The translations under genes were made by a program, and so were the position numbers. Below are positions 1 through 4,957 of a stretch of 6,252 nt of DNA, piece by piece. Each line of letters begins with the position of its first letter. Position 1 is the first letter of the stretch. The notes below the pieces were generated by a model, which did no database searches, was not told the origin of the DNA, and saw only the letters and a list, made by a program, of their open reading frames with translations. The DNA is taken from positions 1 to 6,252 of the forward strand of contig CAMOGZ010000094.1 in assembly GCA_946614405.1 (NCBI GenBank), given 5' to 3'. Origin of the DNA: an uncultured Eubacterium sp. (GTDB taxonomy: Bacteria; Bacillota; Clostridia; Peptostreptococcales; Anaerovoracaceae).

Positions 1-40
1 GGGCTGCAGCGCCTGCAAGAAAATAATGGAAGAGCTGTAA
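1..40 (+). CDS. Possible C-terminal end of a plus-strand gene (partial)
   Basis: Reading from base 2, the frame gives GCSACKKIMEEL and then a TAA stop at 38-40. The rest of the gene would lie left of the window. Two cysteines in a CxxC spacing close to the end, followed by a short charged tail, resemble the second structural zinc site at the C terminus of Fur/PerR-type repressors. Twelve residues are too few to identify a family. The support is mainly positional: a hairpin at 100-130 could terminate transcripts arriving from both sides. This could equally be chance open frame. Confidence 0.3.
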   Translation, partial: GCSACKKIMEEL

Positions 41-91
41 CAGGCATTCTCTTGCCCTGGAGCCAGACGCGCCCTCTCTGGTCCTCGTCGC

Positions 92-130
92 AGAGAAAGA
101 AAGCCTGCCGCATAATCTGCAGCAGGCTTT
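92..130 (-). terminator. Intrinsic terminator of the flavodiiron gene, possibly bidirectional
   Basis: A 12-bp stem joins 100-111 to 119-130 with a 7-base loop. On the minus strand all 12 pairs form (one G·U at 109/121) and a U-rich tail follows (CTTTCTCT, 99 to 92). On the plus strand position 109/121 is a C·A mismatch and the tail is a short TCTATT, so it may also act, less strongly, on a transcript coming from the left. It lies 19 bases past the flavodiiron stop codon. Confidence 0.85.
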
Positions 131-149
131 TCTATTGCAATTATATATC

Positions 150-1946
150 TCAGCCCATTCTGGTGAAGTCGCTGGCAGGATGTTTGCACAGCGGGCAGAT
201 GAAGTCTTCCGGAAGCTCTTCGCCTTCGTAGACGTATCCGCAGATGCTGCATACCCAGCCCTTGACTTCTTCCTGCGGCTTGGGTTTCACGTTCTTCTGA
301 TAGAAGGTGTAGGTCATGGTCTCAACATTGTTGAGGACGGCAGACTCGGTGATGTCGCAGAGGAACATCCAGTGGGATCCCATGTCGACTACATCGAATA
401 CCTTCAGAGAAACGTATCCATTAGCATACTTGTTCAGGTACGGTACGCCGTTGGAAGCTACGTCGTAGTGATCGAAGTCTGCGAACTTGTCCACGTCTCT
501 TCCGGACTGGAATCCGAAGTGCTTGAAGATCTGGAACGGGCACTCCTCGTTCAGGAAGCAGACGTTCAGTTCTTTGGTCTCGCGGATCACGTCAGCAGAG
601 TAGTTTGCCTTGTTGATGTTGACAGCGATGCGGTCCGGGTTGCTTGCAACCTGGGAAACGGTGTTCACGATCTGGCCGTTGAACTTGGTTCCGGTGTTGC
701 AGGTAACGACATACAGACCATAACCGATCTTGAACAGAGCCTTGGGGTCGACTTTGTTGTCTTCCTCGATCTCGACTTTGTTGTAGCTCTTAGCCAGTTC
801 TTCTGCCAGAGCCATCAGCTGTGCGGTGCTCTCCTCGTTCAGAGCGGACAGGATGGTCACGTTGTTCTTAGCATAGGTGATGTCCTTCAGGCCGGCCAGC
901 TTTTCCTTCATGACGCGCATAGCCATAGGAGCCCAGGAACCGTTCTCGATGAAGGCAACGGTTCTCTTCTGGAAGTTGCGCTCAACCAGGTGGTCGATGA
1001 ACTCTCTCATGAACGGGAAGATCTCAGAGTTGAAGGTGGTGGTAGCCAGGACCAGCTTGTCATAGCGGAAGGCGTCCTCCACGCACTCAGCCATGTCGGA
1101 TCTTGCCAGGTCGTTCAGAGCGACCTTAGGTACTCCTCTCTTCTCCAGTTCCTCAGCCAGCATCTCTGCAGCCTTCTTGGTGTGGCCGTAAACAGAGGTG
1201 TAGCAGATGCAGATGCCGTCGGTCTCTGCGATGTAGCTGGACCATGTGTCATACAGGCCGATGTAGTATCCCAGATCCTCACAGAGAACCGGTCCGTGCA
1301 GCGGGCAGATGATCTGGATGTCCAGAGCAGCAGCCTTCTTCAGTACGTTCTGTACCTGTGCGCCGTACTTACCAACGATACCGAAGTAGTAACGTCTTGC
1401 CTCGCATGCCCAGTCTTCCTCTACGTCCAGAGCGCCGAACTTGCCGAAGCCGTCTGCGGAGAACAGGATCTTATCCGCAGAATCGTAGGTCATCATAACC
1501 TCCGGCCAGTGGACCATCGGAGCATAGACGAAGGTCAGCTGGTGCTTGCCCAGGGACAGTGTGTCGCCATTGTCCACGCCCTTCACGTTCTTGATGTCCA
1601 GTGTCGGGAAGAACTGGAAGATCATTGCGAAGGTCTTGGGGTTGCCGACTACGGTTGCTTCAGGATATACCTCCAGGAAGGCCTCGATGGATGCGGAGTG
1701 ATCCGGCTCCATGTGCTGAACGATCAGGTAGTCCGGGCTGCGTCCGTCCAGAGCTTCCTTGATGTTTGCCAGCCACTCATCGGTCTTTCTCTGGTCGATG
1801 GTGTCCATGATTGCAATCTTCTCATCGATGATCGCATAGGAATTGTATGCCATTCCGTTCGGAACCACGTAATGGCCCTCGAACAGATCGATGTCATGGT
1901 CATTTGCGCCAATATAGATGACGGAATCGGTTACTTTTTTAATCAT
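150..1946 (-). CDS. Multidomain flavodiiron protein (O2/NO reductase) with fused flavin reductase and rubredoxin domains
   Basis: A 598-residue, probably cytosolic protein. Residues 1-240 are the metallo-beta-lactamase-like diiron domain, with family ligands visible as H78-x-E80-x-D82-H83, H146, D165 and H217. Residues about 245-385 are a flavodoxin domain with FMN-binding loop TSVYGHT (250-256). Residues about 400-550 resemble flavin-reductase-like FMN domains. Residues 562-598 are a short rubredoxin with C566-x2-C569 and C584-x2-C587, closer in loop length to rubrerythrin tails than to free rubredoxin. The family reduces O2 to water and/or NO to N2O; which one cannot be read from sequence. 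The frame stays open to a GTG at 1982, but AAGGAG at 1953-1958 points to the ATG at 1946, and the likely transcription start is near 1982. It is a single-gene unit between its own promoter and terminator. Confidence 0.95.
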   Translation of the reverse strand: MIKKVTDSVIYIGANDHDIDLFEGHYVVPNGMAYNSYAIIDEKIAIMDTIDQRKTDEWLANIKEALDGRSPDYLIVQHMEPDHSASIEAFLEVYPEATVVGNPKTFAMIFQFFPTLDIKNVKGVDNGDTLSLGKHQLTFVYAPMVHWPEVMMTYDSADKILFSADGFGKFGALDVEEDWACEARRYYFGIVGKYGAQVQNVLKKAAALDIQIICPLHGPVLCEDLGYYIGLYDTWSSYIAETDGICICYTSVYGHTKKAAEMLAEELEKRGVPKVALNDLARSDMAECVEDAFRYDKLVLATTTFNSEIFPFMREFIDHLVERNFQKRTVAFIENGSWAPMAMRVMKEKLAGLKDITYAKNNVTILSALNEESTAQLMALAEELAKSYNKVEIEEDNKVDPKALFKIGYGLYVVTCNTGTKFNGQIVNTVSQVASNPDRIAVNINKANYSADVIRETKELNVCFLNEECPFQIFKHFGFQSGRDVDKFADFDHYDVASNGVPYLNKYANGYVSLKVFDVVDMGSHWMFLCDITESAVLNNVETMTYTFYQKNVKPKPQEEVKGWVCSICGYVYEGEELPEDFICPLCKHPASDFTRMG

Positions 1947-1952
1947 TTTCTT

Positions 1953-1958
1953 CTCCTT
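1953..1958 (-). promoter_or_regulatory. Ribosome binding site that fixes the flavodiiron start
   Basis: AAGGAG lies 6 bases before the ATG at 1946, inside a purine run. If the frame were started at the upstream GTG (1982), this run would be translated as a Lys/Glu-rich peptide with no homology to the family. The Shine-Dalgarno match therefore favours the shorter, 598-residue protein. Confidence 0.85.
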
Positions 1959-1988
1959 CTCCTTCCGAAAAATCGTCTTCACCGTATT

Positions 1989-1997
1989 ATTATAACA
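1989..1997 (-). promoter_or_regulatory. Extended -10 promoter of the flavodiiron gene
   Basis: The minus strand reads TGT-TATAAT (1997 to 1989), a perfect -10 with the TGn extension. No good -35 is present; the best hexamer at a 16-base spacing is TTTTCG, in the loop of the cobD terminator. The expected start is near 1982, giving a leader of about 36 bases. Extended -10 elements can work without a strong -35. Confidence 0.6.
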
Positions 1998-1998
1998 T

Positions 1999-2026
1999 AA
2001 AAAGTCCTGCCGAAAAGGGCTAACTT
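1999..2026 (-). terminator. Probable intrinsic terminator after cobD
   Basis: Immediately after the cobD stop, AAGTT pairs with GGACTT-type bases and GCC with GGC around the loop CTTTTC, with a small internal loop, followed by five U residues. The stem is imperfect, so some readthrough into the flavodiiron gene is possible. It ends one base before the extended -10 element of the next gene. Confidence 0.6.
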
Positions 2027-2027
2027 C

Positions 2028-3077
2028 CTATTTCTTTACGATATCTGCCAATACCTGAAGCAGATACTGATTCTCCTCCTCGGTGCGTACCGCTACCCGG
2101 TAGTATCCCTGGGACAGCCCCGCGTAATTGGAGCAGTTCCGGATCAGGATGTCATGCTCCAGAAGAGGCTCGTCCAGGGGGATGTCGCTGTGGAAGAACA
2201 CATAGTTTGCCCGCGAAGGATACACCCGGAATCCCAGGTTGAACAGCCCTCCGATGAGGCTCTCCCTCTGCAGCGCCACATAGGCCTTGGTTTCGTCTAC
2301 GAAATCCGGCTGGCTCAGGGCCGCGATCCCTGCCGCAGCGCTTGCGGTGGACACGGGCCAGCTCTGCATACAAAGCCTTACTGCCTCGGCATCCTCAGTG
2401 CTGCCGCAGATGCAGTAACCCAGACGCAGTCCCGCCATGGCGAAAATCTTGGTAAAGGACTTCAGGATGATCACATGGCTGAGCTTGCTGATCTCCGGAA
2501 GAATGGAATACTCCTCCTCCCCCATCACAAACTCCATGAAGCATTCGTCCAGGATCATCCGGGTGCCGGCCTGGGTGCAGGTATAGACCAGCGCCATCAC
2601 CTGCTCCTTCTGAACCGGGACTCCCGTGGGATTCGCCGGCGAACAAAGGAAAACCATATCATACTTTCCCAGGCGGATCTCATTCCGGGCGCCATCGTCC
2701 ATCTGAAATCCGTTCTCTTCTTTCAGGATATAGTAATTGATCTCACTTCCGGCAAGCTCCAGCGCCTCTCCGTATTCCGAGAAGGCTGGTCCGATGATCA
2801 GTGCCTTCTTCGGCCGGAAGGCCATGGCAATGCGGAAGATCAGATCCGCCGCACCGTTTCCGCAGCAGATCCGTTCCGGCTCCGTTCCGTGATAATCGGC
2901 GATGGCCCTGCGGATCTCCCTGCATTCCGGATCCGGATAACTCTCATATTCATTCATGTGATCGATCACTGCCTGCTTCACCACTTCCGGCATTCCAAGG
3001 GGATTCAGGTTCGCCGAGAAATCATACATCTTGTGATCATATTTGTAGATGTTTCCACCATGCTTTTCAATCTTCAC
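2028..3077 (-). CDS. cobD: Threonine-phosphate decarboxylase, cobalamin biosynthesis (PLP enzyme)
   Basis: A 349-residue, cytosolic fold-type I PLP enzyme. CobD converts L-threonine O-3-phosphate to (R)-1-amino-2-propanol phosphate, the linker of the cobalamin nucleotide loop. CobD-specific signs are the N-terminal HGGNI (6-10), DFSANLNPLG (19-28) and the C-terminal NYAGLSQGYYRVAVRT (317-332), which closely follow the Salmonella enzyme. Aminotransferase-fold residues are N149 in NPTG, D177 in LDECF, the PLP lysine K210 in SFTK, R218 and R331. Length is normal for the family. The start is GTG at 3077, preceded at 6 bases by GGAGG, and it matches the N terminus of homologues. It is the second gene of a two-gene unit, 12 bases after the upstream stop. 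No other cobalamin gene is in view, and no cobalamin riboswitch is recognisable upstream. A histidinol-phosphate aminotransferase is the main alternative, disfavoured by HGGN. Confidence 0.9.
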   Translation of the reverse strand: MKIEKHGGNIYKYDHKMYDFSANLNPLGMPEVVKQAVIDHMNEYESYPDPECREIRRAIADYHGTEPERICCGNGAADLIFRIAMAFRPKKALIIGPAFSEYGEALELAGSEINYYILKEENGFQMDDGARNEIRLGKYDMVFLCSPANPTGVPVQKEQVMALVYTCTQAGTRMILDECFMEFVMGEEEYSILPEISKLSHVIILKSFTKIFAMAGLRLGYCICGSTEDAEAVRLCMQSWPVSTASAAAGIAALSQPDFVDETKAYVALQRESLIGGLFNLGFRVYPSRANYVFFHSDIPLDEPLLEHDILIRNCSNYAGLSQGYYRVAVRTEEENQYLLQVLADIVKK

Positions 3078-3083
3078 TTCTTT

Positions 3084-3088
3084 CCTCC
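3084..3088 (-). promoter_or_regulatory. Ribosome binding site of cobD (GTG start)
   Basis: GGAGG fills most of the 12-base gap between the upstream TGA and the cobD GTG, with 6 bases to the start. It supports a GTG start and suggests coupled translation of the two genes. Confidence 0.8.
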
Positions 3089-3089
3089 G

Positions 3090-3818
3090 TCAGCGCACTT
3101 CCTCAATACTGCTATCACTATCTTCCCCGAAGGTCTTGAATTCCTGTACGATCTTCAGGTCGATTCCGTAGATGGTATAGCCCTCGATGTAAAGCTTCAC
3201 ATCGTCAGGATGTCTGGTCATCTTGGTGGTGCGGCCGAACATATACTTCTTGCCGTACCACTTGGTCCCTCCGGTGGCGTAGTTTACCTCATAGGTCCCC
3301 AGAGGTGCCTTGAATTCCACCGTCTTTCCGGCCTTCACATAGAATGCAAAACTGTCCTCCGATTCGTCTTTGTTCTTGAAGAAGACGTAGGCATCGGAGT
3401 CCTTGCTGCAGGTGACCTTCACCGGGGAGACGGGTTCCCCCTTGAACTCCCGGAACATGTGGCCGTTCTTGACCTTCTTTTCCTTATATTTCACATGGAC
3501 CTGACAGGTCCCCTGGATCCGCTCTTTGTCGGCGACATAGGCCCGGACCTGGGCATAGCCTTCTCCCACGGCGTGGAGGTCCCCGGCCAGATCCACCTTC
3601 ACCACCTCAGGATCGGAGCTCTCCCACTTGATGAGGTCGTACTCCCGTTTCTTCTCGGATACCGTGGTCAGGTCGAAGGTCTTGCCGGCATAGAGTTCCA
3701 CCGGCTCCCCTCCATTCAGGATCAGAGAGTCCCGCAGATACTCCGGAAGCAGGGTCAGCACCCCGCCGGAGGTCACCATAAAGGCGATGAATACCAATAA
3801 TGCTATGACTCGTTTCAT
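3090..3818 (-). CDS. Secreted or membrane-anchored protein with Ig-like (Big-type) domain, function unknown
   Basis: 242 residues. MKR followed by a hydrophobic stretch (about 4-24) is a signal peptide or N-terminal anchor; there is no lipobox cysteine, so it is not an obvious lipoprotein. Residues about 35-112 look like a bacterial Ig-like (Big_2) domain: the WESSDPEVVKV segment (65-75), then an AVGEGYAQVRAYV segment (83-95). Residues about 130-225 resemble a beta-rich domain I associate with Firmicute surface proteins, with YVKAGKTVEF, PLGTYEVNYATGG and WYGKKYMFG (187-195) as the recognisable parts. The tail is acidic. The start ATG has GGAG 4 bases upstream (3823-3826). It is the first gene of a unit with cobD; the pairing does not explain its role. 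A binding or envelope role outside the membrane is inference only. Confidence 0.85.
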   Translation of the reverse strand: MKRVIALLVFIAFMVTSGGVLTLLPEYLRDSLILNGGEPVELYAGKTFDLTTVSEKKREYDLIKWESSDPEVVKVDLAGDLHAVGEGYAQVRAYVADKERIQGTCQVHVKYKEKKVKNGHMFREFKGEPVSPVKVTCSKDSDAYVFFKNKDESEDSFAFYVKAGKTVEFKAPLGTYEVNYATGGTKWYGKKYMFGRTTKMTRHPDDVKLYIEGYTIYGIDLKIVQEFKTFGEDSDSSIEEVR

Positions 3819-3830
3819 ATCACTCCAAAT

Positions 3831-3858
3831 AAAAAAAGTGCACGTTCCAACTGCACTT
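3831..3858 (-). terminator. Intrinsic terminator at the 3' end of the candidate RNA
   Basis: On the minus strand AAGTGCA (3858-3852) pairs perfectly with TGCACTT (3842-3836). GTT/AAC can extend the stem past one bulged G. Seven U residues follow, coded by the A run 3831-3837. It ends five bases before the GGAG of the secreted-protein gene, so transcripts from far upstream should stop here unless the hairpin is prevented from forming. Confidence 0.85.
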
Positions 3859-3859
3859 A

Positions 3860-3888
3860 ATTATAGCGGTTATTCACATCTCAGGCAA
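3860..3888 (-). promoter_or_regulatory. Promoter of the secreted protein-cobD unit
   Basis: TTGCCT (3888-3883), a 17-base spacer and a perfect TATAAT (3865-3860). The expected start, near 3853-3855, falls inside the left arm of the terminator hairpin. A transcript begun here would carry only part of that arm and should escape termination, while one from the upstream RNA promoter would be stopped. The leader would be about 35 bases. Confidence 0.65.
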
Positions 3889-3903
3889 CATCAATTTCCA
3901 TTT

Positions 3904-3949
3904 CCGCGGTAGCTCGCAGCCAAATCGGAGATTTGGGCGAGCCTCGCGG
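3904..3949 (-). repeat. Inverted repeat forming a long hairpin within the candidate RNA
   Basis: CCGCG/CGCGG (3904-3908 with 3945-3949), GCTCGC/GCGAGC (3912-3917 with 3937-3942) and CCAAATC/GATTTGG (3920-3926 with 3930-3936) stack with a 2-base bulge and a 3-base loop. That is 18 pairs in 46 bases. There is no U-run after it, so it is a structural stem rather than a terminator. It sits inside the helix 3955-3961/3882-3888. Confidence 0.8.
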
Positions 3950-4299
3950 CTGACCTGCCTGCGGCTCTGTCTGCGCCTTCGGCTTGCCAATCGCCGGGCT
4001 AGGGACAAGCAACATACAAAACCGGCTGCGTTTCTCTTGTTCACTCCGAAGCTTTCATCTTACTACACCCACTACTTGGTGAGCAGTCGTAACTTTCCGC
4101 TTTAGCACAGATCCTTGGTTTCGCAATGATAACACTGGATCCAACAACACAGCCGGTTTCACCGATTGATATTCACTTGCACTTCTGGTGGACTCACCCT
4201 CCTTCATCCGCCACCGGTCTCACCCGATGACTTTCTCGTCTCCAAAAGCGAACCTGCTTCGCCGCTTTCGCTCACTTGCTTTCCGCTTTTCTTATCTAA

Positions 4300-4327
4300 A
4301 GTATAGCATAAAATCCCCCCGAGTCAA
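4300..4327 (-). promoter_or_regulatory. Strong promoter of the candidate RNA
   Basis: TTGACT (4327-4322), a 16-base spacer and TATACT (4305-4300): five of six consensus bases in each hexamer. It lies just after the mnmM terminator and has no protein start close downstream. The first 7-bp helix of the RNA begins about three bases after the expected start at 4293. Confidence 0.8.
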
Positions 4328-4345
4328 GGCAAAAACGGAATTTTC

Positions 4346-4378
4346 AAAAAATTACCACGATTTGCATTTTACTGGTAA
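4346..4378 (-). terminator. Probable intrinsic terminator after mnmM
   Basis: On the minus strand TTACCA (4378-4373) pairs with TGGTAA (4357-4352) around a 15-base loop, followed by a run of six U (4351-4346, with the first overlapping the stem flank). The stem is short and AT-rich, so termination may be partial. It lies 9 bases past the mnmM stop. Confidence 0.55.
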
Positions 4379-4387
4379 AGGGACACA

Positions 4388-4957
4388 CTACCGTTTCCGG
4401 GTGATCCACAGCACCTCCGGCGGGTTCTTTTGCTGGTTCAGCATGTTGCCGTAGACCACGTGATACTGCCGCGGGTCCAGTGCCCCGGCCCATTCCAGAA
4501 TCTGCTCCTTCTCCTCCCGGCCCTGCTCGTGGCCGTCATACATGACCACTGTCACGATGCCGTCTGTGCGGATCGCCGTCAGGGCCGCTTCCAGACCACG
4601 GAGAGTCTCCGAAGCGTCAGTGGTGATGGCTTTGTCCCCTCCCGGGAGGTATCCCAGGTTGAAGATCACGCAGGAGGCACTCCCCGGCGCCACGTATTCT
4701 CCCATGGTGGCGAAGGACCCGTGGACCAGCTTCACATTGTCATACCCCTGGCATGCCAGGTATCCGCTGGTGGCGTCGATGGCCCGCTTCTGAATATCGA
4801 AGGCCCAGACGGTACCCCCGGAGCCCACGGCCTTTGCAAGGGTCAGGGTGTCATTGCCGTTTCCGCAGGTAGCGTCCACCACAACATCACCCAGCCCCAC
4901 ATAGGGCCGGGTGACAGTCATAGCCAGTTCAGTTGTCTTTACCAGTATATTGCTCAT
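4388..4957 (-). CDS. mnmM: tRNA 5-aminomethyl-uridine-34 methyltransferase (YtqB/MnmM family)
   Basis: 189 residues, the usual length for this compact SAM-dependent methyltransferase family, once annotated as putative rRNA methylase (YtqB). Known members in Bacillus and Staphylococcus methylate the aminomethyl group on tRNA wobble uridine to give mnm5(s2)U. Visible motifs are SAM motif I DATCGNGNDT (28-37), acidic D54 in FDIQ, the family signature FNLGYLPGGDK (99-109), YDGH (140-143) and the C-terminal NQQKNPP (174-180). All match the B. subtilis protein closely. The ATG shares one base with the dsdA stop (TAATG), so translation is probably coupled; only a weak GGGGA lies upstream, inside dsdA. 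Its substrate in this organism is inferred from the family. Confidence 0.9.
   Translation of the reverse strand: MSNILVKTTELAMTVTRPYVGLGDVVVDATCGNGNDTLTLAKAVGSGGTVWAFDIQKRAIDATSGYLACQGYDNVKLVHGSFATMGEYVAPGSASCVIFNLGYLPGGDKAITTDASETLRGLEAALTAIRTDGIVTVVMYDGHEQGREEKEQILEWAGALDPRQYHVVYGNMLNQQKNPPEVLWITRKR

Larger units (their letters stand above)
3831..4293 (-). ncRNA. Candidate structured non-coding RNA, about 460 nt, class not recognised
   Basis: This stretch between mnmM and the secreted-protein gene has no convincing protein gene but a complete RNA transcription unit: promoter at 4300-4327, predicted start near 4293, U-tailed terminator at 3836-3858. Helices readable in the minus-strand transcript are: 4284-4290 with 4244-4250 (7 bp at the 5' end); 4211-4215 with 4187-4191; 4146-4162 with 4016-4032 (17 contiguous bp, four G·U); 4004-4008 with 3967-3971 enclosing 3993-3999 with 3975-3983; 3955-3961 with 3882-3888 enclosing the hairpin 3904-3949. 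The G·U pairs would be mismatches in a plus-strand RNA, agreeing with the promoter direction. I find no match to tmRNA, RNase P RNA, SRP RNA, 6S RNA, T-box or cobalamin riboswitch signatures. It could be a stand-alone RNA, a long regulatory leader ending in an attenuator, or part of a repeated mobile element. Confidence 0.65.

Noticed and set aside
135..2000. 621-codon plus-strand open frame
   Set aside because: It is antisense to the flavodiiron gene, whose domains and catalytic residues are clear. The long open frame is a by-product of that gene's codon use.
2154..3800. 548-codon plus-strand open frame
   Set aside because: It crosses cobD and the secreted-protein gene antisense, including their boundary, and has no recognisable domain.
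3904..3915. T-box antiterminator: TACCGCGG on the minus strand next to a terminator
   Set aside because: ACCGCG matches the 3' half of the T-box, but the bases that must pair with the tRNA end (UGGN) read AGCT, no specifier stem was found, and the segment is the closing arm of the hairpin 3904-3949.
3874..4044. 56-codon minus-strand frame with GTG start, arginine-rich, ending LPRKWKLMLPEM
   Set aside because: The arginine run comes from GC-rich stem sequence, there is no ribosome binding site, and it spans several helices. The C-terminal part looks vaguely familiar as a short hypothetical, so a protein search is still worthwhile, but I cannot support it as a gene.
4055..4207. 50-codon minus-strand frame starting MKEGESTR inside the candidate RNA
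   Set aside because: No Shine-Dalgarno sequence precedes the ATG and no family is recognised. The frame runs through both the duplicated motif and one arm of the 17-bp helix, so RNA structure explains the sequence better. Its stop overlaps a 5-codon frame (ATGA), which I take as chance; conserved synonymous-site patterns would change this view.
3831..4293. Cobalamin riboswitch upstream of the cobD unit
   Set aside because: The expected conserved core and B12-box were not found on the minus strand. GCTGACCTGCC on the plus strand (3948-3959 region) shares only the last bases of the box and faces no gene.
3831..4293. tmRNA, RNase P RNA, SRP RNA or 6S RNA
   Set aside because: The tRNA-like end of tmRNA, the GAGGAAAGTCC and ACAGAA blocks of RNase P RNA and the SRP helix 8 motif are absent; 6S RNA is much shorter and essentially one long stem.
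4188..4454. 88-codon plus-strand open frame
   Set aside because: It runs antisense through the RNA, its promoter and the end of mnmM, with no ribosome binding site or recognisable product.
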